DNA of 64,000 nt. Origin: Pseudarthrobacter oxydans. Its GTDB lineage: Bacteria; Actinomycetota; Actinomycetes; Actinomycetales; Micrococcaceae. Within the stretch, counting starts at the first letter, position 1; each line of letters opens with the position of its first letter. Of the stretch, positions 44,762-54,511 are shown one piece after another. The DNA lies in NCBI RefSeq assembly GCF_030812335.1, contig NZ_JAUSSN010000008.1, positions 124,001 through 188,000 on the forward strand. Reading direction: 5' to 3'. The position numbers and the translations under genes are program-made. Below the pieces are notes generated by a model, which did no database searches, was not told the origin of the DNA, and worked only from the letters and a program-made list of their open reading frames with translations.

Positions 44762-44850
44762 GTGAAGGCCGCCTGAGTTCAGGCCGCCTGAGTCTGGCCG
44801 GTTGACGCCCCGGCAGCCACAGCCCGGGAAGAACGAACCAAAGAAGACAG

Positions 44851-44894
44851 CACGACGCCGGAGGGTCCCCCTGGGGGAACGCTCCGGCGTCGTG
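44851..44894. terminator. Bidirectional-type hairpin between convergent genes
   Basis: Arms CACGACGCCGGAG and CTCCGGCGTCGTG (44851-44863, 44882-44894) enclose a smaller nested GTCCCCC/GGGGGAAC stem. It lies between the plus-strand membrane protein (ends 44761) and the minus-strand LysM protein (ends 44940), the right place for a shared terminator. No T run follows on either side. Confidence 0.7.
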
Positions 44895-44939
44895 GGTTAA
44901 GCGTTGCTGTCAGCTGGCCAGGAACCGGCCGAGCTCAGC

Positions 44940-45674
<735 letters not shown>

Positions 45675-45753
45675 TTATCGCACTACTGCCCGCCCCTGAC
45701 AATAGAGGTCGTTGCGGTGTCTACCGGTCGGGCAGTATCTGGTGGTGGCAGCA

Positions 45754-45771
45754 CCGGGCATTCATGCCCGG
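45754..45771. terminator. Short hairpin downstream of the UvrA paralogue
   Basis: Arms CCGGGCAT and ATGCCCGG with a 2-base centre, followed by a further CCGGGCATGCCC. It lies 44 bases past the stop of the minus-strand UvrA-like gene and upstream of the Rpf-like promoter. It may be a terminator or a small repeat; no T run is present. Confidence 0.4.
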
Positions 45772-45814
45772 CGTCCGGGCATGCCCACTAGGCTAATTCA
45801 GACTCCCGCCGTTA

Positions 45815-48448
45815 TCAAGCCGTTATTCCGCCGAGCACTGCGGCCAGGTACGGCGCCGTCCGGCTCTTTTTGGACCGGGCGACGACGGCGGGCGTCCCCA
45901 CCGCGATGATCTTGCCGCCGGCGTCGCCACCGGCCGGGCCAAGGTCGATCACCCAGTCGGCGGCGGCGACCACGTCCATCTCGTGCTCCACCACGATCAC
46001 GGTGTTGCCGGCGTCGACCAGCCGGTGCAGCTGCGCCATCAGGAGTTCGACGTCGGCCGGGTGCAGCCCCGTGGTGGGCTCGTCCAGCAGGTAGAGCGAG
46101 TGCCCGCGCTGGGCGCGCTGCAGCTCGGTGGCGAGCTTGATGCGCTGGGCTTCGCCGCCGGAGAGCTCGGTGGCGGGCTGGCCGAGCCGGAGGTAGCCCA
46201 GCCCCACCTCGCGCAGGGTCTGCAGGCTCCGCGCGGCGGCGGGAACAGCGTCCAGGAACTCCGCTGCGGCATTGACCGTCATGCCCAGGACCTCTGCCAC
46301 GTTCTTGCCGCGGTAGGTGACCTCGAGGGTCTCCGGGTTGTAGCGGGAGCCGTGGCATTCCGGGCAGGGGCCGTAGCTGCCGGGCAGGAACAGCAGTTCG
46401 ACGGCTACGAAGCCCTCGCCTTGGCAGGTCTCGCAGCGGCCGCCGGCGACGTTGAAGGAGAAGCGGCCGGCGCCGAAACCGCGGGCCCGGGCCTCGTCGG
46501 TGGCCGCGAACTCCTTGCGGACCGCGTCAAAGAGACCCGTGTACGTGGCGAGGTTCGAACGCGGGGTGCGGCCGATCGGCTTCTGGTCCACCTTGACCAG
46601 GCGGTCCAGCTGGTCCAGTCCGGAGACCGGGCCGACGCTGAGCGGGCCGGCGGACTCGGCGTCCGCGGACTCCAGGTCCTCGGTGGCCTTCGCGGTGGCG
46701 TCCGCCTCCGGATGCAGCCGGGCGCCGACGACCTCGGCGAGGACCTGGCTGACCAGGGTCGACTTGCCGGAGCCGGAGACGCCGGTGACCGCGGTCAGGA
46801 CCCCGAGCGGGAAGTCGGCGTCGAGGGCGCGCAGGTTGTGGCGGGTGATGTCGCGCAGCTCCAGCCAGCCGGCAGCGTCCCGGCGGTCAGGTTCCCGGCG
46901 CACGCCAGCGGGGGAACCGCCGTCGTCCGCTGTACCTGACCCGTCCGCTTTCCCGGTGCCCGTCGACGCACCGGACCCGTTGGGGAACAGGAACGGCCGG
47001 GTCACGGACGACTCCACCTCGGCGAGCCCGGCGACGGGCCCGCTGTAGAGCACTTCGCCGCCGCCCTCGCCGGCGCGCGGGCCGACGTCGACCAGCCAGT
47101 CCGCGCGGCGGACGATGTCCATGTTGTGCTCCACCACGAACACCGAGTTGCCGGAGGACTTGAGCTGGTCCAGGACCGCGAGCAGGGGCTCGGCGTCGGC
47201 CGGGTGCAAGCCGGCGGAGGGCTCGTCGAGCACGTAGATCACGCCGAAGAGGCCGGAGCGCAGCTGGGTGGCGATCCGCAGCCGCTGCATCTCGCCGGGG
47301 GAGAGCGTCGGGGTGGACCGGCCCAGCGCGAGGTAACCCAGGCCGAGGTCCAGCAGCACCGTGACGCGTTGGAGCAGGTCCCGGGTGATGGCGACCGCCA
47401 CCTCATTGGACTCACCGGAGCTCTGCTTGCGCGAGGCGGTGCCGGCCTCCGTGAGCTCGGCGGTGGGGCGGATGATCCCGGCCAGCTCGCTCATGGGCAC
47501 GGCGTTGAGTTCGGCGATGGTGCGGCCGGCGAACGTCACGGCCAGGGCGGCCGGGGTCAGGCCGGAGCCCCCGCAGACCGGGCAGGGGCCGGTTTCCATA
47601 AAGCGCAGCACCCGGTCGCGCATCGTGGTGCTCTTGGAATCGGCGAGGGTGTGCAGCACGTAGCTCTTGGCGCTCCAGAAGCGGCCCTTGTAGGGTTTCG
47701 CGACCCGGTCGCGCTGGGGCGTCACCTCCACGACGGGCTGTTCCTCGGTGAAGAGGATCCAGTCGCGGTCCTTCCGGGGCAGCTTCCGCCAGGGGGTGTC
47801 GACGTCGTAGCCCAGATGCGTGAGGATGTCGCGCAGGTTCTTGCCCTGCCAGGCGCCGGGCCAGGCGGCGATCGCGCCGTCGCGGACGCTCAGTGAGGTG
47901 TCCGGAACCAGCGAGGACTCGGTGACGGTGTGGGCGATGCCGAGGCCGTGGCACTCCGGGCACGCGCCGGCGGCGGTGTTGGGGGAGAACGCGTCCGAAT
48001 CGAGCTGGCCGGCGCCGTCCGGGTAGCTGCCGGCGCGGGAGAAGAGCATCCGCAGCGAGTTGGAAAGTGTGGTGACCGTGCCGACCGTGGACCGCGAACT
48101 CGGCGTGCCGCGGCGCTGTTGGAGGGCGACGGCGGGCGGCAGCCCCGAGATCATTTCCACCTTGGGGTTGTGGCCCTGCTGGATCAGCCGGCGGGCGTAG
48201 GGCGCCACGGACTCGAAGTAGCGGCGCTGGGCCTCGGCATAGATGGTCCCGAAGGCCAGCGAGGACTTGCCGGAGCCGGAAACCCCGGTGAACGCGACGA
48301 TCGCGTCGCGGGGCACGTCCACGTCCACGTTCCGCAGGTTGTTCTCCCGGGCACCGCGCACCCGGACAAAGCCGTCCGTGGGACGGTCGGCGCCCAGCCC
48401 CTCAAGGGCCGGAACGGAAAGATGGGAAGCATGCTGATCACTGTGCAT
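45815..48448 (-). CDS. UvrA paralogue (excinuclease ABC subunit A-like, DrrC type)
   Basis: An 877-residue tandem ABC ATPase starting at ATG 48448; the frame is open far upstream, but that part is antisense to other genes. The first ATPase has Walker [10 protein letters not shown] near residue 51 and the signature LSPGEMQ. The second has GVSGSGKST and ELSGGEAQR. Zinc modules are visible ([24 protein letters not shown] with [10 protein letters not shown]). It is shorter than canonical UvrA (~950) and has a Gly/Ser/Asp-rich spacer between halves. Such paralogues give resistance to DNA-binding drugs or have accessory repair roles. Confidence 0.92.
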   Translation of the reverse strand: MHSDQHASHLSVPALEGLGADRPTDGFVRVRGARENNLRNVDVDVPRDAIVAFTGVSGSGKSSLAFGTIYAEAQRRYFESVAPYARRLIQQGHNPKVEMISGLPPAVALQQRRGTPSSRSTVGTVTTLSNSLRMLFSRAGSYPDGAGQLDSDAFSPNTAAGACPECHGLGIAHTVTESSLVPDTSLSVRDGAIAAWPGAWQGKNLRDILTHLGYDVDTPWRKLPRKDRDWILFTEEQPVVEVTPQRDRVAKPYKGRFWSAKSYVLHTLADSKSTTMRDRVLRFMETGPCPVCGGSGLTPAALAVTFAGRTIAELNAVPMSELAGIIRPTAELTEAGTASRKQSSGESNEVAVAITRDLLQRVTVLLDLGLGYLALGRSTPTLSPGEMQRLRIATQLRSGLFGVIYVLDEPSAGLHPADAEPLLAVLDQLKSSGNSVFVVEHNMDIVRRADWLVDVGPRAGEGGGEVLYSGPVAGLAEVESSVTRPFLFPNGSGASTGTGKADGSGTADDGGSPAGVRREPDRRDAAGWLELRDITRHNLRALDADFPLGVLTAVTGVSGSGKSTLVSQVLAEVVGARLHPEADATAKATEDLESADAESAGPLSVGPVSGLDQLDRLVKVDQKPIGRTPRSNLATYTGLFDAVRKEFAATDEARARGFGAGRFSFNVAGGRCETCQGEGFVAVELLFLPGSYGPCPECHGSRYNPETLEVTYRGKNVAEVLGMTVNAAAEFLDAVPAAARSLQTLREVGLGYLRLGQPATELSGGEAQRIKLATELQRAQRGHSLYLLDEPTTGLHPADVELLMAQLHRLVDAGNTVIVVEHEMDVVAAADWVIDLGPAGGDAGGKIIAVGTPAVVARSKKSRTAPYLAAVLGGITA

Positions 48449-48496
48449 CCAATCGACTCTATCGGTCTCTGCTGCCCGCGGGCATATCCTTACCGA

Positions 48497-49588
48497 ATGG
48501 AAACTAACGACGGCGTCGCTGCCACCGGGGACGCTGCAGCGGACAGCCCGGTACCTCCCGCCCCCGAGAGTCCCGCCTTCGCCGAGGTTCCCGAGGAGGT
48601 TCACGGTCCGTTGCCGGTCGCTGAGCTGCATTTGCATATCGAGGGAACCCTCGAGCCCGGGCTGATCTTCGACCTGGCGGAACGCAACGGCATCCAGCTG
48701 CCGTACGCGGACCTGGACGAGTTGCGTTCGCGCTATGAATTCACGGACCTGCAGTCGTTCCTGGACCTCTACTACGCCAATATGGCGGTGCTGCGGACCA
48801 AACAGGACTTCGCGGACATGACCCGGGCGTACCTGGCCCGGGCTGCGCTCGCCGGAGTCCGGCATGCCGAGATCATGCTGGATCCGCAGGCGCACCTGTC
48901 CCGCGGGGTGGCCCTGGAGACCTGCGTGAACGGTGTGGCGTCCGTGCTGGCCGTGTCGGAGGAGGAGTTCGGGATCTCCACCCTGCTCATCGCCGCGTTC
49001 CTGCGCGACCTGACCGAGGACGCCGCCCTGGAGGTGCTGGAGAAGCTGCTCGCCATGAACGCACCGATCGCGGGCATCGGCCTGGATTCCGCCGAGGTGG
49101 GGAACCCGCCGGCCAAATTCGAACGGCTCTTCGCCCGGGCCAAGGACGCCGGGCTGCGCCGGACCGCGCACGCCGGCGAGGAGGGCCCGCCGTCGTACAT
49201 CATCGATGCGCTGGACCTCCTGGACGTCGAACGGATCGACCACGGGATACGCTGCATGGAGGACCCGGACCTGGTGGAACGGCTGGTGCAGGAGCTCACG
49301 CCGCTGACCGTGTGCCCGCTGTCCAACGTCCGGCTCCGCGCGGTGGACACCCTGGCGGACCACCCGCTGCCGGCCATGCTCGCCGCGGGGCTGAACGTGA
49401 GCGTGAATTCGGATGACCCGGCGTATTTCGGCGGGTACGTGGACGACAACTTCGCGCAGCTGAAATCCGTGATCGGGCTGTCCGAGTTCGACTGCGTGCG
49501 GATGGCGGCCAACTCGATCCGTTCCTCCTTCGCGAGCGAGGAACGCAAGTCCGAGCTGCTGGCCGAACTGGCCGCCTCCGGGCACTAA
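48497..49588 (+). CDS. Adenine deaminase-like member of the adenosine deaminase family
   Basis: A 363-residue amidohydrolase. Zinc ligands His45 and His47 lie in ELHLHIEGTLEP, the form typical of the adenine deaminase branch. Further ligands are His in TAHAGEEG and Asp in NSDDPAYFGGY; the catalytic Glu is in HAGEEGPP and the His in RIDHGIRC. CPLSN is also conserved. It deaminates adenine (or adenosine) for purine salvage. The first ~38 residues are a disordered Ala/Pro-rich extension. It is divergent from the UvrA paralogue, with 48 bases between the starts. Confidence 0.9.
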   Translation: METNDGVAATGDAAADSPVPPAPESPAFAEVPEEVHGPLPVAELHLHIEGTLEPGLIFDLAERNGIQLPYADLDELRSRYEFTDLQSFLDLYYANMAVLRTKQDFADMTRAYLARAALAGVRHAEIMLDPQAHLSRGVALETCVNGVASVLAVSEEEFGISTLLIAAFLRDLTEDAALEVLEKLLAMNAPIAGIGLDSAEVGNPPAKFERLFARAKDAGLRRTAHAGEEGPPSYIIDALDLLDVERIDHGIRCMEDPDLVERLVQELTPLTVCPLSNVRLRAVDTLADHPLPAMLAAGLNVSVNSDDPAYFGGYVDDNFAQLKSVIGLSEFDCVRMAANSIRSSFASEERKSELLAELAASGH

Positions 49589-49596
49589 CCCTCCCG

Positions 49597-49655
49597 TTGC
49601 CCTATCACTCCTGGTTGCTAAAACCGGCGGATAGGGCCCAAAACTGATAGGGCAA
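49597..49655. repeat. Inverted repeat after the deaminase gene
   Basis: Eleven-base arms TTGCCCTATCA (49597-49607) and TGATAGGGCAA (49645-49655), with a third partial copy (GATAGGGC, about 49630) in the loop. It lies 8 bases past the deaminase stop in a gap of ~180 bases. It could act as a terminator or be a small dispersed repeat. Confidence 0.55.
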
Positions 49656-49768
49656 TTGGGCGTGACGGCGGTCCGCCGCCGTCTGCTGCGCGGCCCGCTG
49701 CGCCCGTCGGCCCGGATCACCCCCGGCGGAGGATGCACCGGGCGCCGGTGCCCGGCAGAGTGCTGCTT

Positions 49769-51502
49769 ATGACGACGACCGGACAACGCCGGAGCGGCTG
49801 GCTGCGCCAGCTGATGCCAGGGCTCGACGTCGCCGCGACGTACCAGAAGAGCTGGTTCGGCAAGGACATCGTCGCAGGCATCGTCCTGGCGACACTGCTG
49901 GTTCCGCAGGGCATGGCTTACGCGGAACTGGCCGGGCTGCCCCCGATCACCGGGCTGTACACCACCGTCCTGTGCCTGCTCGCCTATGCGGTCTTCGGCC
50001 CGTCCCGCATCCTCGTGCTCGGGCCGGACTCCTCGCTCGGCCCGATGATCGCCGCGACGGTCCTGCCGCTCGTCGCGTCCGACGGCGACCCGCAGAAGGC
50101 GGTCGTCCTCGCGTCGATGCTCGCGCTGATGGTCGGCGTCATCATGATCCTCGCGTCCGTCGCCAAGCTCGGCTTCATCGCGGACCTCATCTCCAAGCCG
50201 ACCATGATCGGCTACATGAACGGCCTCGCGATCACCATTCTGGTCGGCCAGCTCCCGAAGCTCTTCGGGTTCTCGGTGAGCGGCGAGGGTTTCATCGGGG
50301 ACCTCGTCGGCTTCATCCAGGGCCTGGCCGCGGGCGAGGCGGTGGTGGCCGCGGCCGCCGTCGGAATCAGCGGGATCGTGCTGATCCTGGCGCTGCAACG
50401 GTGGCTGCCCAAGGTCCCGTCAGTGCTGGTCATGGTGGTGCTCGCGATCGGCGCGACTACGCTCTTCGGCCTCGCCGACCGGGGCGTCTCACTGGTCGGG
50501 GAGCTCCCGCAGGGCTTCCCGCCGTTCACCATCCCCACCCTGGACTTCTCGGACTTTGCCCTGATGTTCGCCGGCGCCCTGGGGATCGCGCTGGTGTCGC
50601 TGACCGACACGATCTCGACAGCCTCGGCGTTCGCCGCGCGCTCCGGTGAGGAAATCCGCGGCAACCAGGAAATGATCGGCATCGGGGCAGCGAACCTCGC
50701 AGCGGGCCTGTTCCAGGGCTTCCCGGTCAGCACCAGCGGCTCCCGGACCGCGGTCGCGGAACGTGCCGGCTCGAAGACCCAGCTCACCGGCGTAACCGGT
50801 GCCGTGCTAATCCTCCTCATGCTGGTGCTGCTGCCGGGGCTGTTCCGGAACCTGCCCCAGCCGGCGCTGGCGGCGATCGTGATCACGGCATCAATATCCC
50901 TGGCCGACATCCCGGGCACCATTCGGCTCTGGCACCAGCGCAAGACCGAGTTCAATCTCTCGCTCGCGGCCTTCCTCGGGGTGACCCTGCTGGGGGTCCT
51001 GCCCGGCATCGGCATCGCCGTGGGCCTGTCCATCCTCAACATCTTCCGCCGGGCCTGGTGGCCCTACGAGACGGTGATCGGGCGGGTGCCGGGAGTCGAG
51101 GGATTCCACGATGTGCATTTCCACCCGGACGCGCAGCACCTGCCCGGCCTGGTGATCTACCGCTTCGACGCCCCGTTGTTCTTCGCCAACGTCAGGCCGT
51201 TCCGCGAGAACATCCGGCGGCTGGCACGCACCGAACCCAAGCCGCGCTGGATCGTCATCGCGGCCGAACCCATCACCGACGTCGACACGACCGCCTCGGA
51301 CGTGCTGCTCGAGCTGGATCAGGAGCTGAACGCGCAGGGAACGTCCCTCGTGTTCGCGGAGCTGAAGCACGGGGTCCGGGTGAAGATCGAGCGCTATGAA
51401 CTGACCCGCCAAATCGACCCGCGCCACTTCTACCGCACCGTCGATGCCGCCGTGGCCGCCTACATGGCCGAGACCGGGGCCGAATGGAGCACCGGGGACT
51501 GA
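49769..51502 (+). CDS. SulP-family anion permease with STAS domain
   Basis: A 577-residue transporter from ATG 49769 (ATG 49733 is also in frame; its GGAGG abuts the codon and is too close). The SulP signature is at the N terminus (KDIVAGIVLATLLVPQGMAYAELAGLPPITGLY). The membrane part runs to about residue 430, followed by a cytoplasmic STAS domain (GLVIYRFDAPLFFANVRPF, then DVDTTASDVLLEL). Members import sulfate, bicarbonate or other anions; the substrate here is not evident. Confidence 0.92.
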   Translation: MTTTGQRRSGWLRQLMPGLDVAATYQKSWFGKDIVAGIVLATLLVPQGMAYAELAGLPPITGLYTTVLCLLAYAVFGPSRILVLGPDSSLGPMIAATVLPLVASDGDPQKAVVLASMLALMVGVIMILASVAKLGFIADLISKPTMIGYMNGLAITILVGQLPKLFGFSVSGEGFIGDLVGFIQGLAAGEAVVAAAAVGISGIVLILALQRWLPKVPSVLVMVVLAIGATTLFGLADRGVSLVGELPQGFPPFTIPTLDFSDFALMFAGALGIALVSLTDTISTASAFAARSGEEIRGNQEMIGIGAANLAAGLFQGFPVSTSGSRTAVAERAGSKTQLTGVTGAVLILLMLVLLPGLFRNLPQPALAAIVITASISLADIPGTIRLWHQRKTEFNLSLAAFLGVTLLGVLPGIGIAVGLSILNIFRRAWWPYETVIGRVPGVEGFHDVHFHPDAQHLPGLVIYRFDAPLFFANVRPFRENIRRLARTEPKPRWIVIAAEPITDVDTTASDVLLELDQELNAQGTSLVFAELKHGVRVKIERYELTRQIDPRHFYRTVDAAVAAYMAETGAEWSTGD

Positions 51503-51510
51503 CGGCCAAA

Positions 51511-51573
51511 CAACGCGGGGTCACTCCCGGCCCATCCCAGGGTCCGGGACGGGCCGGAAGTGGCCCCGTGTTG
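51511..51573. repeat. Inverted repeat family B, copy 1
   Basis: Imperfect 23-base arms (CAACGCGGGGTCA... and ...TGGCCCCGTGTTG) around a 17-base centre, in the convergent gap between the SulP and DUF2177 genes. A copy with matching ends and the shared inner GGGACGGGCCG lies at 55399-55460, so this is a dispersed element that may serve as a terminator here. Confidence 0.65.
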
Positions 51574-51589
51574 GTTGGTGTCGGCGAGC

Positions 51590-52024
51590 CTACTTTGAGG
51601 TGCCGGCCCGGGCGAACATGCGCCGCAGGAGGGTGGCGGTGAGCCACGTGACGGCGCTGCAGACCGCGACGCCCCAGGCGATGTCGGTCAGCGCCACGAC
51701 GGCGGGGAAGTCCTTGAGGACGGCGAGCGCGGTCAGGGCCCAGGTCGCGTAGGTGAAGAAGCCGAACAGGGCGGCTCCCGTCACCCGCTGCCGCAGGGTG
51801 GCGTCCGGGTCGTTGGGCCGGATGCCGTAGTGCACGATCCCCACGACGTAGATCAGGTAGAAGGCGACGGCGCCGGCGAGGTTGACGCTCGGCGCCAGCA
51901 GGTCGCCGATCTGGCTTTCGTACTGGTTGTTCGCCACGGTGCGGATCCAGACGACGTCGACGACGGCGAAGATCACGGCGGCGACCGCGTAGGACAGCAG
52001 CCACTTTTTGACGTGAGTGCTCAT
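51590..52024 (-). CDS. DUF2177 membrane protein
   Basis: A 144-residue protein with four hydrophobic spans. It opens KKWLLSYAVAAVIFAVVDVVWI and has GFFTYATWALTALAVLKDFP, both typical of DUF2177. Function unknown. Its start overlaps the stop of the acyl-CoA synthetase (ATGA at 52021-52024), making it the last gene of a marR-synthetase-DUF2177 operon. Confidence 0.88.
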   Translation of the reverse strand: MSTHVKKWLLSYAVAAVIFAVVDVVWIRTVANNQYESQIGDLLAPSVNLAGAVAFYLIYVVGIVHYGIRPNDPDATLRQRVTGAALFGFFTYATWALTALAVLKDFPAVVALTDIAWGVAVCSAVTWLTATLLRRMFARAGTSK

Positions 52025-53889
52025 GCTTGGCTCCTTTGGTCCGCGTAAAGGTTGTCGACGATATGGCGGGCGCGTTGGGTGAACGCGCCGCGCTTGAGCT
52101 TCATGGTGGGGGTCACGAAGCCGTTGGCCTCACTGAGATCGGCGAGCAGCAGCACAAAACGCCGCACCTGCTCGGAGCCTGCGATCTTCGCGTTGGCGGC
52201 GCTGACCGCCTTGCCGATCGCGGTGAGGAGCCGCGCGTCGTCGACCTGGACGGCGCCGCCGTCGTCCGGGATCCGCACCCCGGCCAGATCGGCGATGCCC
52301 TCGCGTTCCGCCCAGGCCGCGACGGATTCCGGGTCCAGCAGCACGAGCCCGCCAAGGTAGGGCTTTCCCTCTCCCACCATCACGGCGTGTGCCACGAGGG
52401 GGTCGCCCTCCACGTAGCCTTCCCAGATGGCGGGAGAGACGGTCTTGCCGCCGGCGGTGACGATGACGTCCTTGATCCGGCCCTTGAGGGTGAGCCGGCC
52501 CAGCTCATCGAGCTCCCCGAGGTCGCCGGTGCGGAAGAACCCGTCCGTGAACGCGTCCGTGTTGTCGGCCGGCCTGCGGTAGCCGGCGAACACGCCGACG
52601 CCGCGGGCGAGCACCTCGCCGCGGTCCGAGAGGCGCACGGTTGTTCCCGGCATCGGGACGCCCACCGACCCGGCCTTGATCGACCCGGGCATGTTCCCAG
52701 TCAGCGGGGCGGTTGTTTCGGTGAGGCCGTAGCCCTCGATGACCGGCAGGCCCAGGCCGCGGAAGAAAAGGGACAGTTCGGCGTCCAGCGCTGCGGCACC
52801 GGAGAGCAGGTAATCGAGGCGCCCGCCCACGAGCTTCCGGAGCCGGGCGTAGAAGAGGCGGTCGAACAGTGCATGCCGGACCCGCAGGCCGAGCGGTGCC
52901 CGGGCGGCCGGGTCGGCGTCGCGGGCTTCGGCGAACCGGCCCCACGCGACGGCGGTGCGCTGCGCTGACGCCCACACCGGCCCGAGGTGTTTTTTCCTCG
53001 CGGCGGCCTCGGCGGAGGCCTGGATCTTCTGCAGCACGCGGGGGACCACCACGAGGAAGGTGGGCTTGAGGGCACCGAGGGCGGGCACCACATCCCGGGG
53101 GTCAGACAGGTGAGCGATGCGCATGCCGTTGGCCAGACAGGTCAGCTGCAGTCCGCGGGCCAGCACATGGGCCATCGGCAGGAAGATGATGGTGTTGCCG
53201 CCCTCGCGGACCACCTCCGTGTAGGCGGCGGCCACGTTCAGCACCTGCCCGACGAAGTTGCCGTGGGTGATCAGCGCGCCCTTGGGCGCGGCGGTCGTGC
53301 CGGAGGTGTAGACGATGGTCGCCACCGAGCCGAGATCTGCCAGCAGGCGCCGTTCCTCGACCGCGCTGTCGGAAATTCCGGCGCCGCGGAGCACGAGGTC
53401 GTCCAGGTCCGCTCCGGGGCGGGCGTCCATCGTCCAGATCCCCAGGCACGGCGTCCCGGCCTGCTCGAAGCCCTGTTCCAGGAGGAGGGCATGCTCAGCG
53501 GTGCCGGCGATCGCGAGGCGCACGGCGGCGTCGGAGAGGATCGCGGTCACCTGGGGAGCGGCCGACGTCTCGTAGATCGGGACGACGACGGCGCCGGCGA
53601 ACCACGCTGCCATGTCCGCCAGCGCCCACTCATACCGGGTGGGGGACATGATGGCGAGTGATTCGCCGGGCTGGAGGCCGACCGCGATGAAGCCCTTGGC
53701 CAGGGCGCGCACCTCGTCAACGAACTGCCGGGTGGTCACCTGGCGCCAGGGATCCGTGATCGCCGCGTCCGGTTCCCGTACCTCGAAGGCGACGTGGTCG
53801 GGGGAGGCCCGGAACCGCTGCATGAGCAGCTCGGTCGCGTTCCGGTGACCGGTTGCCTCAACCAGCAGCTGGGTCGTGAACTCTCTCAT
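52021..53889 (-). CDS. Long-chain fatty acyl-CoA synthetase (FadD15-like)
   Basis: A 622-residue AMP-forming ligase. The ATP/AMP motif TIVYTSGTTAAPKGA, the YGLTETTAP motif, the hinge FFRTGDLGELDELGRLTLKGR, and the family's DVIVTAGGKTVSP are all present. The AMP-binding C-terminal lysine region (GFVTPTMKLKR) follows. It activates fatty acids to acyl-CoA at the inner face of the membrane. It is coupled to the MarR gene upstream and the DUF2177 gene downstream by 4-nt overlaps, so the MarR protein probably senses fatty acid or acyl-CoA. Confidence 0.92.
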   Translation of the reverse strand: MREFTTQLLVEATGHRNATELLMQRFRASPDHVAFEVREPDAAITDPWRQVTTRQFVDEVRALAKGFIAVGLQPGESLAIMSPTRYEWALADMAAWFAGAVVVPIYETSAAPQVTAILSDAAVRLAIAGTAEHALLLEQGFEQAGTPCLGIWTMDARPGADLDDLVLRGAGISDSAVEERRLLADLGSVATIVYTSGTTAAPKGALITHGNFVGQVLNVAAAYTEVVREGGNTIIFLPMAHVLARGLQLTCLANGMRIAHLSDPRDVVPALGALKPTFLVVVPRVLQKIQASAEAAARKKHLGPVWASAQRTAVAWGRFAEARDADPAARAPLGLRVRHALFDRLFYARLRKLVGGRLDYLLSGAAALDAELSLFFRGLGLPVIEGYGLTETTAPLTGNMPGSIKAGSVGVPMPGTTVRLSDRGEVLARGVGVFAGYRRPADNTDAFTDGFFRTGDLGELDELGRLTLKGRIKDVIVTAGGKTVSPAIWEGYVEGDPLVAHAVMVGEGKPYLGGLVLLDPESVAAWAEREGIADLAGVRIPDDGGAVQVDDARLLTAIGKAVSAANAKIAGSEQVRRFVLLLADLSEANGFVTPTMKLKRGAFTQRARHIVDNLYADQRSQA

Positions 53890-54347
53890 CGGGTGTCCTT
53901 CTCCGAAAGTGTGTGCAGGTGGTCCTGCATCAGGTGCTGGGCGACGTCGAGGAAATCGGCGACGACGGCCTGGTGGTCGGCTGGCAGGGCTTTGATGTGC
54001 TCGTTCGTGGCGGTCATAAGGGGTCGCATCAGGTTCATGATTCCAAGGTTGGCTGCCGGGGTGACGCTCACCTGGACCTGGCGGCGGTCCTCGGTGTTCC
54101 GGTGGCGTGCCATGTAACCGCGGGCCTCCATCCGGCTCACGATCGCGGTGGCGGTGGCCGGCGTGGCACCCAGGTCCTCGGCGAGTTTGCCCACCGTGAC
54201 CGGTCCCGACTGGGCGAGCGCCGACAGGGCGCGGTAATCGGTGAGGTTCAGCCCGAGTCTCCGGGCGACTTCACGCTCGGTCTCGTTGGCGAGTGAGAAC
54301 AGTCCCTGCAGGGCCAAGGCGGCCGGGTGATAAGACGACGCGGTCAT
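53886..54347 (-). CDS. MarR-family regulator
   Basis: A 153-residue winged-helix protein: LNLTDYRALSALAQSGPVTVGKLAEDL, then the recognition helix ATPATATAIVSRMEARGYMARHRNTEDRRQVQV. It heads the operon with the acyl-CoA synthetase and DUF2177 gene and is divergent from the DUF1295 gene. Twin low-GC direct repeats lie 32 bases before its start, the likely operator, so autoregulation of the operon is expected. The ligand is probably a fatty acid-derived compound (inference). Confidence 0.92.
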   Translation of the reverse strand: MTASSYHPAALALQGLFSLANETEREVARRLGLNLTDYRALSALAQSGPVTVGKLAEDLGATPATATAIVSRMEARGYMARHRNTEDRRQVQVSVTPAANLGIMNLMRPLMTATNEHIKALPADHQAVVADFLDVAQHLMQDHLHTLSEKDTR

Positions 54348-54378
54348 AGTGCCTCCTTAGGTTCCGACGTTCGGTGCG

Positions 54379-54426
54379 ATTCAATCTTGTTCGATGAACT
54401 ATTATTCAATCTTATTTGATCATCTA
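54379..54426. promoter_or_regulatory. Twin direct repeats, candidate MarR operator
   Basis: Two similar 23-base units start at 54379 and 54404 (25-base period): ATTCAATCTTGTTCGAT... and ATTCAATCTTATTTGAT.... Each carries an imperfect TCAA-N6-TYGA palindrome. The stretch is strikingly AT-rich for this genome and lies between the divergent marR and DUF1295 genes, so it could regulate both. Confidence 0.6.
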
Positions 54427-54511
54427 ATAGCATTGCTAAAACTGCTGATGCCCGGCGGTACTTCGTGGGTCGTGCCGGGCGCGGCCGGCACTGTGTGAAA
54501 GGAACTTCCTG

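Noticed and set aside
48449..50398. Upstream extension of the UvrA-like frame to 1527 codons
   Set aside because: The extra part is antisense to the deaminase and SulP genes and has shadow-type composition; UvrA homology starts right after ATG 48448.
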